Numbered from the stretch's first letter, positions 35,082 through 47,486 are shown. The stretch: 64,000 nt of DNA from Riptortus pedestris (GCA_019009955.1 CM032229.1:192734501-192798500), one strand, 5' to 3'. Notes: generated from the sequence alone by a model not told the origin. Translations and numbers: made by a program.

Positions 35082-35283
35082 AACGTCCACTTTTTGCAAC
35101 TAAGGCTAATCGGACAGACAGACTACTACCCTTTTCTAGCCAGGGTGGGACTACGGATTTTACTTAATGGATTCCGTCACTAAATAAATGCCTATGCCCA
35201 GGCGGGAATCGAACTCGCCACCCTAGGTTTACCATGAGAAATTATGGCAACGCCTTAACTCACATGGCAAATCTGAGCCCCTA
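35082..35283 (-). repeat. tRNA-derived SINE copy 1
   Basis: Minus strand: GGGGCTCAGATTTGCCATGT, B-box AGTTCGATTCC (about 35205-35215), TTTATTTAGTGACGGAATCC, CCCACCCTGGCTAGAAAAGG, and GTGGACGTTAATAAA at the tail. The head resembles a tRNA; the body is shared with 35517-35722 and 63666-63835. Confidence 0.75.
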
Positions 35284-35516
35284 AAATAAACTAAATAAAT
35301 AAGTTTCAGCAAATTTATAGTCCTCAATCGTAATTTCATAAACTAAAATAATTAATATTAGAAAATATCAATTTAATGGCATCATTCTTAACATATTTTC
35401 CTGATTTCATATTTTTTTGCTTTAGTACAACTAACTATTTGCACGTTATGCAGACTACTATTTTGATTTATGTGAGTAAATATAACTTTGATCCTATTTT
35501 TTATTTTTATTTTTGG

Positions 35517-35722
35517 GTGGCTCAGGTTAGCCATGTGCGTTAAAGCGTTGACCTTAATCTCACATAGTAAACCTATTGTGGAGAGCTCGATTCCCGCCTG
35601 GGGAGTAGAAATTTATTTAGTGACGGAATTCATTAAATTAATTCCTTAGTCCCACCCTGGTTAGGAAAGGGTGGTAACCTGTAGAGAATTAGCGTTAGTG
35701 GCAAAAAGTGGACGTTAATAAA
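35517..35722 (+). repeat. tRNA-derived SINE copy 2
   Basis: Head-to-head with copy 1, about 230 bp away. GGCTCAGGTTAGCCATGTGC (A-box region), B-box GCTCGATTCCC at 35585, the same body, and the tail GTGGACGTTAATAAA. Confidence 0.75.
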
Positions 35723-35799
35723 AAATTTAATTTTATTACTATAGAATGCAAATTGTTAAAGTAACATAGCATTTTTATATCATACACTGCAGGACCTAG

Positions 35800-35960
35800 G
35801 GTCATGGTTCCGCTTTTTACTGGGTAAATAATTATTTATTTAGTAACAGAATTCAATTGAAATTCTTACTCCCTCTCTAGTTAGACAGCGGCGGTAACCC
35901 GTAGGAAACCCGTCTTGATGAGTTATAAGGGCATTAGTAAACAACATTTGTTATTGACAA
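35800..35960 (+). repeat. Degenerate SINE remnant
   Basis: ACCTAGGGTCATGGTTCCGC, TTATTTAGTAACAGAATTCA and GGTAACCCGTAGG follow the SINE order with many changes. Confidence 0.45.
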
Positions 35961-36288
35961 TTTAATATATCATGTAGATCCTACCTTGAACATACGGAGA
36001 GATTGCTATGAATAGATAGCTCTGTACTTCTCCAGGCCACAAAAAAAAAATCACTGACCAAATTCTCTTATTTTTTATATTAATGAACGATCGTGTAAGG
36101 AGAACGTGTTTATTTATATATTTGTAAACACTAGTCACTGTGGTGTATAGACGCGACTAGGAAGGGAGAGAGAGGGCGAGACCCGACTCGGAGCAAGGGC
36201 CAGGAGGAACTGCGGTGGCGAGAAGCTGCGCTTGCTGACTGCGCCGAAATCGACCCGCCACCGAGGATATCTTCACTGTTGGAAGGAG

Positions 36289-36895
36289 GATGGCAAGCTG
36301 AGGATGAAACGCTGAGGATGGCACGCTGAGGATGTGGTCTAAGGATGGCAGGCTGAAGACGTGGTCTGAGGATAGCTCGCTGAGGATGGCACGCTGAGGA
36401 TGGTACCTTGAGGATGAAACGCTGAGGATGTGGTCTAAGGATGGCACGCTGAAGACGTGGTCTGAGGATAGCTCGCTGAGGATATGGTCTAAGTGTTGCA
36501 CGCTGAGGATGTGGTCTAAGGAATGCACGCTGAGGATGTGGTGTAAGGATAGCACGCTCAAGATGTGGTCTCAGGATAGCACGCTGAGGATATGGTCTAA
36601 GGATGGCACGCTGAGGATGTGGTCTAAGGATGGCACGCTGAGGATGTGGTCTAAGGATGGCACGCTGAGGATGTGGTCTAAGGATGGCACGCTGAGGATG
36701 TGGTCTAAGGATGGCACGCTGAGGATGTGGTCTAAGGATGGCACGCTGAGGATGTGGTCTAAGGATGGCACGATGAGGATGTGGTATAGGATGCCACCTC
36801 AAGGATGTGACTCGAGGATGTCACCTCAAGGATGCGACTCGAGAATGCCACCTCATGGATGTGACTAGGGGATGTAACCTCAAGGATGTGACTTA
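36289..36895. repeat. 27-bp minisatellite, subfamily A, with degenerate flanks
   Basis: The unit GTGGTCTAAGGATGGCACGC + TGAGGAT repeats perfectly or nearly so from about 36590 to 36770. Diverged units lie on both sides. From 36790 a transitional unit (GTGACTCGAGGATGTCACCT) leads into subfamily B. The period is a multiple of three, so frames stay open on both strands; those ORFs are not genes. Confidence 0.9.
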
Positions 36896-37310
36896 AGGAT
36901 GCCACTACGTGTATGTGACCTAAGGATGGCACTACGTGTATGTGACCTAAGGATGGCACTACGTGTATGTGACCTAAGGATGGCACTACGTGTATGTGAC
37001 CTAAGGATGGCACTACGTGTATGTGACCTAAGGATGGCACTACGTGTATGTGACCTAAGGATGGCACTACGTGTATGTGACCTAAGGATGGCACTACGTG
37101 TATGTGACCTAAGGATGGCACTACGTGTATGTGACCTAAGGATGGCACTACGTGTATGTGACCTAAGAATGGCACTACGTGTATGTGACCTAAGGATGGC
37201 ACTACGTGTATGTGACCTAAGGATGGCACTACGTGTATGTGACCTAAGGATGGCACTACGTGTATGTGACCTAAGGATGGCACTACGTGTATGTGACCTA
37301 AGGATGGCAA
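36896..37310. repeat. 27-bp minisatellite, subfamily B, 15 copies
   Basis: The unit GTGACCTAAGGATGGCACTA + CGTGTAT is nearly invariant. It shares GTGRYCTAAGGATGGCAC with subfamily A. Diverged units continue to about 37430. Confidence 0.93.
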
Positions 37311-37559
37311 CCCAAGATATGAACTGAGGTTGGCACACCAAGGATGTGGCTCGAGAATGGTACCCCGAGATTGCGACCTAAGAATTGCACCCTGAAGATA
37401 TGTTCTAGGGATGGCTCCCCGAGGAAATTGTTAAAAATAGGAATCGCAGGGGAGCATATAACTAACAGATTTCTCGTATGCTAGTATGCCAGACTAGTAA
37501 TCTCATGTCATCTTGTATTCTCTATTTCTATTTACTAATGTTCCGAGTAGAAGAGGGGT

Positions 37560-37763
37560 TTTACTAGTGTTGAATGTAGTGTTAAACGGTACTTCGTTTA
37601 TTTTCGTAAATCCTCCTCTCTAAACCCCCCCTTCTCACTGGTCCGATTTCAGCCGTTAACGAACTTGATCTTTCTTTTTACATAAAACAACTAAATATCG
37701 AGTTTGGTAACGATTAAACAAAAATTGCTACCGTTAGAGCGGTAACAGACATATATATATATA
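37560..37763 (-). repeat. HINE-like fragment ending at a Helitron insertion
   Basis: Interior block with CTGGTCCGATTTCAGCCGTT and a TA tract at 37751-37763, where the Helitron begins. A diverged 3' end (CGCAGGGGAGC...CTAACAGATTTC) lies at about 37445-37472. Confidence 0.6.
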
Positions 37764-38710
37764 CTAGCTCAGATACCCGGCTTCGCTTGGGAATTCATTT
37801 GAGGCTGAATGGTGATGGTATTTCTTTGGCAAGGCTTTACCCGTCCCAGTGTTGTGGGTTAATACCCGTCTTTTCTGTGGATTTGTTAATAATAATATTC
37901 ATTTTTTATGTAAGACTTCACTGTCCTCCATATTGTCATATTTCCCGTTTCCTGTGCATTATGCATACATTTGAATTATTAAGGACAAAATATTAACATT
38001 CATTTGAATTAATTTTTCCCGGTGAGGTTCCTGGTAGTTCCAAAGAATTGTTGAGCAAATTTCTCAAAATAACAAATTAAACAATTTTTGTAATGTCCAT
38101 ATTTGCCAAAACCCCAATAGGAAACAAAATATTACTATTTTTAATTTCAGGCCTCCCTTATAACCCCTACTCCTGCCCATCCCTAGAGTATGTTAGTATG
38201 GCTTATTATAAGGAAGGCGTTAGTGCTAATACACATACCCAGTTTGGTTTAGTTCGGTTGAGTTTTTTGTTCCTAATAAAATTGTTGACTTCCGCAGTAG
38301 TTTTTAACGTATAACTCATTTATACTTAGGTATACGAAAAAAGTGTATATAACAAAAGTTACTCCAACTAACATACTAAACAACTTTTGTTATGTGCATA
38401 ATTGCCGAAAATGCAATAGGAAACGAAATATCGCTATTTTTAATTTCAGGCTTCCCTTATAACCCCCACCCTTGTTCGTCTCAGAGAATATTAACATAGC
38501 CTAAAGTCTAAATTGGGTTAGTAGTAATATACATACCAAGTTTCATAAAATTCGGTTCAGATGTTTATGCGTGAAAAGGTAACAACCAAACAAACAAACA
38601 AACACCCACGAAAAAAACAAACTGCAGTTATGGTGTCTATGACATGTGAAACGAAAAGTGATCATGATAATTCGCGAAAAAAATCAATGTACAGACAGAG
38701 GTTACAATTA

Positions 38711-38713
<3 letters not shown>
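37764..38713 (-). mobile_element. Non-autonomous Helitron copy
   Basis: ACTAGCTCAGATACCCGGCT at 37764 is the 3' end; CAGACAGAGGTTACAATTAT near 38713 is the 5' end. Typical interior (CCCCTACTCCTGCCCATCCC). Confidence 0.78.
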
Positions 38714-38751
<38 letters not shown>

Positions 38752-38757
38752 GAGAGA
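38714..38757. repeat. (GA)n microsatellite
   Basis: About 20 GA units between the Helitron 5' end and the LTR-like module. Confidence 0.95.
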
Positions 38758-39372
38758 GTCGCGTATTTGGAATGTGTGACGTAGATCAAAGAGACCGACG
38801 GAGGGTCGAGACGCTTCTAGGCTCGTCTAGCCCAGCCTCGAATGAACCTTACAATTCCCCTTTTATGTATGCCGACGACCTATATAAAGAAGCTCGGGCC
38901 AGCCGTGAGCAGTCAGTTTTATTCTCACCTGTGAACATCAAGTACTACAGTGCGACTTAGTGCAGTGCGGTAAAGTGTTTTTATAAGAAGAACAGTGTTG
39001 TGCCGTGACTGTAAGTAACAGTTTAGTGCCGTGCTTAAGACAGTGTAGTGCCGCGAAGTAAAGGACTGAGCAGTGCCGCGAAGTAAAGGACTGTGCAGTG
39101 CCGCGAAGTAAAGGACAGTGCAGTGCCGTCTTGTTGTGAATTTCAGTGACCGTGAGTGAATTATTGGACTGTGTAATCTGAAGAACAGTGACGCTATCAG
39201 TCTATATTGTGAGTAGTAATTAAGAATAATTACCAAGTTTATTGTGCATTATCCGAATAAATTGTGCAGTGATAAAAACTGTGAACCTTGCGAGTATTTA
39301 ATTTTGCAATCCAAAAGAACTCTTATTAAAAACGTATATTACTGGTTTTGGTAATAAAAACGAAACAATATA
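38756..39372 (+). mobile_element. LTR-like module, probably a solo LTR
   Basis: TATATAAA at 38881-38888, initiator TCAGT at 38913-38917 (about 30 bp on), then three 25-bp units GTGCCGCGAAGTAAAGGACT (39045-39120) and the terminal TTTTGCAATCCAAAAGAACT shared with 9465-9790. The start AGTCGCGTATTTGG resembles 297/17.6-type LTR starts. Borders are approximate. Confidence 0.5.
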
Positions 39373-39402
39373 TTCACGTAAGCTTCCACGGTCGTCAAAT
39401 GT

Positions 39403-39599
39403 ATGTACAAAAACTTCTTCCGGGTTGGACCGTGTCTTAATTTTCATCGTTGCCGGGCTTTCGCACATTTTGTGATGGCTTCTTCAGGGCTGAGTAGTGA
39501 AACATCATTCTCTACTCAGCCCTGAAGAAGCCATCACACGATGTTCGAAAGCTCGGCAACGATGAAAATTAAGACACGGTCCAACCCGGAAGAAGTTTT

Positions 39600-39606
<7 letters not shown>
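39403..39606. mobile_element. Penelope-type terminal repeats as a palindrome
   Basis: Arms 39403-39497 and 39512-39606 (95 nt each) are complementary with about four mismatches around a 14-nt spacer. Each arm holds CTGAAGAAGCC and CGAAAGC, a hammerhead-like core. CTTCCACGGTC just upstream also occurs at the end of the Penelope insertion at 50187. No RT/GIY-YIG body lies between the arms. Confidence 0.65.
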
Positions 39607-39686
<80 letters not shown>

Positions 39687-39687
39687 T

Positions 39688-39725
<38 letters not shown>

Positions 39726-39829
39726 CAGTTTTGAACGGACCTCATTTTTTTCATCTACTAGGTAGGATCGATGGACATTTGAAAGTACAACCTCAATAGC
39801 TGATTTCCCTTAAGGGAAATCTGCTAAAA
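39607..39829 (-). mobile_element. HINE-like 5' half, (TA)n(TAGA)n
   Basis: Microsatellite at 39606-39725, then CAGTTTTGAACGGACCTCAT and the perfect palindrome ending CTGCTAA near 39827. The 3' half is absent; the Penelope palindrome abuts the tract. Confidence 0.7.
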
Positions 39830-40687
39830 AATAATAAGCGGCTTCAGCGAGTGTCGATCCACGTCAATGAAGTAAGACACTCACAGTCTCGGTGAAGGCA
39901 GATGAGGAATCAGGTAGCTGATACTTTATTTCAATGGCATTCCATCATCTTTCCTCCCCGACGGCCGTACAGCAACTGCTGGGCTCCAAGAAGAATATTT
40001 ATTCCAATTGAGGAAATGCCTTGGGCTTGAAAAGTTGTTGGAACCGTGAGGACGATGGAGAGTGCAGTCACTTGGCCGGCAGAACAATACACTCCTTAAT
40101 GTACGCCGATTGTCATCAACTGCCGAAAGGTGACGAGCAATCCCGACTCACGCTATTCACTACCTTAATTTACTAAATATTATTTATTTAATAAATATAA
40201 CTTTTTACATAATGTGTTAGCCACAACAGTAGAAAAAGAGAATAGAGCGTGAGATAATATGGGGGTGTTGTCTATCGAGATGGGAAATGTGCCATGTTCA
40301 CTCAGCACCGGTTCCACGGACCTCCGTATTGTACTCTTAGTACTAGCAACAAAATGAAAGGTCTAAGAAAAAAGTAACCGTTGTGTTTAGAGCGAGAATA
40401 AATTCTGTTTATTTTAATTATGTGGATATTTTCTTTTATTTCACGTTTGACAGGTTTCGTTTTATCCAGTGTGTGTTATCACCTCGTCAAAGATACAATT
40501 CAGGTTTAAATGCAAATGAAAAAGGGATAAACTTGGGAAGTCTTCCATTAAGGTTGTACTCGTGACACGAACTATATAATATATGCATTTCATTGAAAAA
40601 TAAATATCTAATTGCTAAAACAGGACCACTGAGAGGGGAAGGGCCACATCACAAGCTTTTTCTAGATACATAAATGCAACTACCGTT
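39830..40687. other. No recognisable gene
   Basis: Moderate-GC segment (39840-40350) of unknown origin, then AT-rich DNA. The 60-codon ORF at 40383-40565 has no recognised motif. Confidence 0.4.
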
Positions 40688-42803
40688 TAAGCAGATTTCC
40701 CTTAAGGGTCGTGAGTGTGATGAGGTCGTACTCATGACACGATTTTCGAAAAAATTTCTTCCATCGATCCTATATAAAAATTTTATTTGCGATAATTTAT
40801 TACAATACATACAAATATAATAGAAATACCCAAAATATAAAACATAACTCCGTAACAGAAATAAATAAAAGAGCTCTGCCAGTCCGTACAAAGAACAAAA
40901 ACAAAAATGATGTCAAAATAAAAACTGATAACTTGGTTATGGAGGATTAGGCAACAAACCAGGTGATCCACACAGCGGTGGTCCGGTTTTAGCCTGGGCT
41001 ACGTCCTTGGGAACACTGCACGCCGACGACTGCATCCTAGGGTGGCCATTTTCTTAAATGTTCCGAAATTCATATTGCCACCCCGAAGTATCCGCAAGAT
41101 CATCCAGTGCAGGACTCTGCTTCCCACACCAATACTCCTAAGCTCCTTCGCAGTCCACTTGGCCCAAATTCCTTTATATGTAGCAGTGACTGGAATGACC
41201 CTACGCCTCCTAGCTAGACTGCCTGTGGCGGCCGCTCAACACCCTTTTTTTTCCCCACCTCTGCCCCGCTGTACCTTTGGGTTTCCCCATACCAGCGGTC
41301 TCCATTTAATAAGAGATACAATTTTGAATACATAAATTGGGCCAGGTAACTTAACCTAACTCACCGAGCACGGCTAAGCATTAAAGTGCAACATTTGGGA
41401 GATTTAGTTAAGTCCGAAAAGTCCTAGGGGAACCCGCAGCTGCGACTCCTTTTTCCCGCTCAACACCCACTCTATGCCATACTTCTCCACTTTCAGCTGA
41501 CTGAAGGTTAATGAGCCCTGTCACGACAGTAACATCCAAGAGGACAAGCTCTTCCTAATTGGCAATAATAATGTCCGGCCTGCACACCTCCTCCTGCTGT
41601 CATACGCAAGAACTCACCAAGAAGCTTCACTACTTCATGATGCCTTAACGTGACCGCAGGTCGCATTGCCGGGAAGTGGTTGACAGCATGCAATTGTGTC
41701 TCATCTCTTCCACAGCCCAGTCTGCATTTGATTGAGCCATCCGTCCTCCTGTCAATCCCGCGTGACAACCGGACTCGGACAGAGAGTGCTCCCGCGTACA
41801 ACCTCAGGTACTGGACGTAGTCACGCCCCGATATATCGTGGGATCTCCTTACCAACCAAGCCCAGGAGACACCCACCTCCTCCACACCATGCAGGTCACG
41901 CCCATCAACTGTGGAATAGAGGTTTTCAATCTCCCGGCCCCTTGGATGTGGATGACATTCCCCATGGCAAGGAAAGTCATAGCCCAACGAGTCTCGGATA
42001 TCGTCGCCAAGCCCAAAGTTCTCCAGAGCATCATCCACCCCGCAGAAGCGCCTTGCTCTAAAGTACGGCGGCAATGCCTCAAACCGAGGGATCCTGAGCC
42101 CACCGCATCTCGACGGAGCACGAAGTTTCGTAAAATGTACCCCCGTTCTCATGAGCTCCATCTTCTGCTGTGATTTGAGAGGAGCCCTAGATATCCTCTC
42201 AAGCCCAGGCCCTACATCGACATGGTCACTCACCACACCCGAGTGACAAATCTAACTTCCAAATAATCCCAGGAATCCTCATGACCAACGGCCTGGATGA
42301 TGGCGTCACCGACCAATAACGGACCTCTGTTTCCAGCCTGACCACCGTCCTGACAGACTCCAGTCCAACAGTCAGGGTGCGTGACTTAGCCGGATTAAGC
42401 TTCAACTCACAATAAACCAATCCTTCGGCCACGGCTCTCAACAAACACCTGAGACCAGGAACAGCATAACCAAATCATCCGCATACGCCAGCACCCCACA
42501 ACGAACCCCGGCCAGGAGAAATTCCACATCACCTGGCAGGCCAGCCACTACGTGATCCATAACCATGTTGAACATAATTGGAGACAAAGGATCACCCTGT
42601 CGGACTCCTCTGGACGGGTGCATCTCCGCTGCTTCCTCCCCAGTCATACAAATCAGCGATGTAGCATCCTCGGACTGTACGGATGTACTCAATGAATTCC
42701 TTCTGTACTCCCCGCTCCTGACTGACACTATCAAATGCCTTTCTCAAGTCAAGAAAAGAAGCAAAGGATGACGAAAATGAGGTACATTCAAAATTATATA
42801 TAT
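40688..42803 (+). mobile_element. HINE-like 5' end split by an R2-like LINE
   Basis: TAAGCAGATTTCCCTTAAGG to CCATCGATCCTATA (40688-40786), then resumption at GATGACGAAAATGAGGTACA (42769) and a TA tract, where the next Helitron starts at 42804. The two parts join at a point contiguous in other copies. Confidence 0.65.
40787..42768 (-). pseudogene. R2/NeSL-like LINE with restriction-like endonuclease, decayed
   Basis: Minus strand in order: RT motif GVRQGDPLSPIMFNMVMDHV and AYADDLVM (ORF 42438-42734); LKLNPAKSRTLTVG (42226-42444); then DYVQYLRLYAGALSVRVRLS with RDGSIKC-like sequence and a CCHC-type cluster CRLGCGRDETQLHAVNHF whose last Cys is missing (41508-42236). In another frame RPDIIIAN, a stop, and EELVLLDVTVV give the PD-D core of the endonuclease, followed by VIPVTATYKGIWAKWTAKEL near 41150. 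Several frameshifts and a stop. The 3' UTR runs to about 40787. RT followed by a C-terminal PD-(D/E)XK nuclease marks the R2/NeSL group. Confidence 0.78.
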
Positions 42804-44096
42804 ACTAGCTCAGATACCCGGCTTCGCTCGGGAATTCAGTTGAGGCTGAATGGTGATGGTATATTTTTGGCAAGGCTTTACTTTGCACAATATTTTGACA
42901 TTTACCCGTTCCAGTGTTTAGGGTTAACGCCCGTTGTTGGCATTTGTTAATAATAAAATTATTTTTTTATGTAAGACTTCACTGTCCTGCATATTGTCAT
43001 ATTTCCCGCCTCCTGTGCATTATGCAAAGATTTGAATTATTAAGGAGAAAATATTGGCATACATTTGAATTAATTTTTTCAGGTGAGGTACCTGGTAGTT
43101 CATATTGAAAAGAAGAGTTGAGCAAATTTCTCTAAATAACAAAATAAACAACTTTTGTAATGTGCATATTTGCCGAAACCCCAATAGGAAATCATTATTA
43201 TTACTTTCAGGCCTCCCTTATAACCCCCACTCCTGCCCATCCCTAGAAATGTTAGTATGGCTTATTATAAGGAAGGCGTTAGTGCTAATAAACATACTGA
43301 GTGTTTTATTTAGTTCGGTTGAGTCTTTTGTGCCAAATAAAATTGTTGTCTCCTGCTATAATTTTTAGCGTATAACGCCTTTATACTTCGGTATACGATG
43401 ATAGTTTATATAAAAAAAAGGTTTCTCTAAATAACAAAATAAACAACCTTTGTTATGTGCATATTTGCCGAAAATGCAAAGGGAAACGAAATATCACTAT
43501 TATTAATTTCAGGCCTTCCTTATAACCCCCACTTCTGCCCGTCCCTAGAAATGTTAGTATAGCTTATTATAATGAAGGCGTTAGTACTAATTCACATACC
43601 GAGTTTGGTTTAATTCGATTGAGTCTTTAGTGCTAAATAAAATTGTGGACTCCCGCTATAGTTTATACCGTATAACTTATTTATGCTACCGTATACGGCA
43701 AAAGTGCATATAACAAAGGTTACTCTAAATAACATAATAAACAACTTTTGTAATGTGCATATTTGCTGAAAAAGCAATAGGAAACGAAATATCGCTATTT
43801 TTAATTTCAAGCCTCCCTTATAACCCCCACTCCTGCCCGTCCCTAGAAATGTTACAATGGCTTATTATAAGGAAATCGATAGTATTAATTCACATAGCGA
43901 GTTTGGTTTAGTTCGGTTGAGTCTTTTGTGCCAAATAAAATTGTGGACTCCCCGCTATAGTTTTTAGCGTATAACTCATTTATACTTCCGTATACGGCAA
44001 AAATGCATATAACAAACGTTTCTCTAAATAACAAAATAATCAACTTTTGTTATGTTCATATTTGCTGAAAAACCAATAGGTTACAATTTTATATAT
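42804..44096 (-). mobile_element. Non-autonomous Helitron copy with internal duplications
   Basis: ACTAGCTCAGATACCCGGCT at 42804 to AGGTTACAATTTTATATAT at about 44096. The block around CCCCCACTCCTGCCCGTCCC occurs three to four times at a spacing of about 300 bp. Confidence 0.75.
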
Positions 44097-44110
44097 ATCT
44101 ATATATATAT

Positions 44111-45108
44111 AAAATTGTAACCTCTGTCTGTACATTGATTTTTTTCGCGAAATTTCACGATAACTTTTCGTTTCACATGTCATAGACACCATAACTGCAT
44201 TTTGTTTCTTTCGTGTATGTTTGTTTGTTTGTTTGTTTGTTTGTTTGTTTGTTTGTTTGTTTGTTTGTTTGTTTGTTTGTTTGTTACCTTTTCACGCATA
44301 AACGGCTAAACCGAATTTTATGAAACTTGGTATGTATATTACTACTAGCCCAACTTAGACTTTAGGCTATACTAATATTCTCTAAGACGAACAGGAGTGG
44401 GGGTTATAAGGGAGGCCTGAAATTAAAAATAGCGATATTTCGTTTCCTATTGTTTTTTCGGCAAATATGTACATAACAAAAGTTATTCATTTTATTATTT
44501 AGAGTAACTTTTGTTATGTACACTTTCGTCGTATACCTAAATATAAATGAGTTATACGCTAAAAATTATAGCGGGAGTCATCAATTTTATTTGGCACAAA
44601 TGAATCAACCGAACTAAATAAAACTCGGTACGTGTATTAGGACTAAGGCCTTTATTATAACAAGCCATACCAACATATCTAGGGACGGGCAGGAGTGGGG
44701 TTTGTAGGGGAGGCCAGAAAATAAATATAGCGGTATTTCGTTTCCTATTGTTTTTTTGGCAAATATAAACATAACAAAAGTTGTTTATTTTGTTATTTAG
44801 AGTAACTTTTGTCATATTCACTTTTGTCTTTTAACAAAGTATAAACGAGATATACACTATAAACTAAAGCGGGAATAACTGAAATCTATGCATAATGCAC
44901 AAGAGACGGGAAATATGACAATTTGGAGGACAGTGAAGACTTACATAAAAAATTAATTTTATTATTAACAAATGCCAACAACGGGTATTAACCCTAAACA
45001 CTGGGACGGGTAAATGTTAAAATATTTGCAAATTAAAGCCTTGCCAAAAAAATACCATCACCATTCAGCCTCAAATCAATTCCCGGGCGAAGCCGGGTAT
45101 CTGAGCTA

Positions 45109-45110
<2 letters not shown>
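44111..45110 (+). mobile_element. Helitron copy, array member 1
   Basis: AAAATTGTAACCTCTGTCTG at 44111 to CCCGGGCGAAGCCGGG...GAGCTAGT at 45110. An expanded GTTT tract (44217-44284) lies in the 5' region. It stands back to back with the minus copy ending at 44096. Confidence 0.8.
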
Positions 45111-45158
<48 letters not shown>

Positions 45159-45164
<6 letters not shown>

Positions 45165-46516
45165 GTAACCTCTGTCTGTACATTGATTTTTTTCGCGAAA
45201 TTTCACGATAACTTTTCGTTTCACATGTCATAGACACCATAACTGCATTTTGTTTCTTTCGTGTATGTTTGTTTGTTTGTTTGTTTGTTACCTTTTCACG
45301 CATAAACGGCTGAACCGAATTTTATGAAACTTTGTATGTATATTACTACTAGCCCAACTTAGACTTTAGGCTATATTAATATTCTCTGAGACGAACAGGA
45401 GTGAGGGTTATAAGGGAGGCCTGAAATTAAAAATAGCGATATTTCGTTTCCTATTGGTTTTTCGGCAAATATGAACATAACAAAAGTTGTTTATTTTGTA
45501 ATTTAGAGTAACTTTTGTTATATGCACATTTGCCGTATACGGAGGTATAAATGAGTTATACGCTAAAAACTATAGAGGGAGTCCACAATTTTATTTGGCA
45601 CAAAAGACTCAACCGAACTAAACCAAACTCGGTATGTGAATTAGTACTAACGCCTTCCTTATAACAAACCATACTAACATTTCTAGGGACGGGCAGGAGT
45701 GGGGGTTATAAGGGAGGCCTGAAATTAAAAATAGCGATATTTCGTTTCCTATTGGATTTTTGGCAAATATGAACATAACAAAAGTTGTTTATTTTGTTAT
45801 TTAGAGTAACTTTTGTAATACACACTTTTTTCGTATACCGAATTATAAACGAGATATACGCTGAAACCTATAGCGGAAGTGAACAATTTTATTAGGGACA
45901 AAAGACCCAACCGAACTAAACCATACTCGGTATGTGAATTAGCACTAACGCTTTCCTTATAATAGGCCATCCTAACATTTCTAGGGAAGGGCAGGAGTGG
46001 GGGTTAGAAGGGAGGCCAGAAATTAAAAATAGCGATATTTCGTTTCCTACTGGTTTTTCGGCAAATATGAACATAACAAAAGTTGTTTATTTTGTTATTT
46101 AGAGTAACTTTTGTAATATACACTTTTTTCGTATACCGAATTATAAACGAGATATACGCTGAAACCTATAGCAGAAGTGAACAATTTTATTTGGGACAAA
46201 AGACCCAACCGAACTAAACCATACTCGGTATGTGAATTAGCACTAACGCTTTCCTTATAACAAGCCATATTAACATTTCTAGGGACGGGCAGGAGTGGGG
46301 GGTTGTAAGGACGGGAAATACGACAATATGGAGGGCAGTGAAGTTTTACATAAAAAATTAATTTTATTATTAACAAATGTGAACGACGGGTATAAACCCT
46401 AAACACTGGGACGGGTAAATGTCAAAATATTGTGTAAAGTAGAGCCTTGCCAAAAAAATTCCATCACCATTCACCCTCAAACCGATTCCCGGGCGAAGCC
46501 GGGTATCTGAGCTAGT
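45159..46516 (+). mobile_element. Helitron copy, array member 2
   Basis: Same start and end motifs. It is separated from member 1 by a TA tract only (45111-45158). Internal blocks repeat (45480-45780, 45780-46080, 46070-46270). Confidence 0.8.
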
Positions 46517-47486
46517 ATATATATAAAATTGTAACCTCTGTCTGTACATTGATTTTTTTCCCGAATTTTCACGATAACTTTGCGTTTCATATGTCATAGA
46601 CACCAGAACTGCATTTTGTTTCTTTGGTGTCTGTTTGTTTATTTGTTTGTTTGTTACCTTTTCACGCATAAACGGCTGAACCGAATTTTATGAAACTTAG
46701 TATGTATATTACTACTAACCCAACTTAGACTTTAGGCTATATTAATATCCTCTGAGACGAACAGGAGTGGGGGTTATAAGGGAAGCCTGAAATTAAAAAT
46801 AGCGATATTTCGTTTCCTATTGGTTTTTCAGCAAATATGAACATAACAAACGTTGATTATTTTGTTATTTAGAGAAACTTTTGTTATATACACTATCATC
46901 GTATACCGAAGTATAAAGGCGTTATACGCTAAAAATTATAGCGGGAGTTTAACTTTTATTTGGCTCAAAAGAATCAACCAAACTAAATAAAACTCTGTAC
47001 GTGTATTAGGACTAATGCCTTCATTATAACAAGCCATACTAACATTTCTAGGGACGGGCAGGAGTGGGGGTTGTAAGGGAGGTCTTATATAAAAGCGGTA
47101 TTTCGTTTTCTATTGGGCTTTCTCCCCCGCTCCCACTTCTCACGGCCCTTCTCAGGACCAACCTTCCGAAGGTACCCCCCCTCTTATTTTCTCATTCACC
47201 GCTGCCCCCAACTCAAATCGACGTAAGAAGCCGCCACAGCCCATTCAGAAAAAGAAATCCCCAAGCATACACACCCTAGTTGATGTACTCAACGAAAGAC
47301 GCATGAACGATAAGGTCATGCGCAAGATCCAATCACAGGCCTCGGGCTCTATGCCTCCTCTTTACACCGAATTCCCCCCCGCCCGCCTCGTGATGACGTC
47401 ACTATCACCCAACCAACCACAACCCCTAGCACACGCCCGATCACCCCCCCCCTCCCTCCACCTCGACCAACCTGTCTTCCGAGGCC

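Noticed and set aside
36131..37341. ORFs of 134-223 codons on both strands with nine-residue repeats
   Set aside because: The DNA unit is 27 bp, a multiple of three, and lacks stops in several frames. Overlapping open frames on both strands show a repeat effect rather than a protein.
41732..42173. Plus-strand ORFs of about 110 codons
   Set aside because: Antisense to the R2-like protein, which explains the high-GC open frames.
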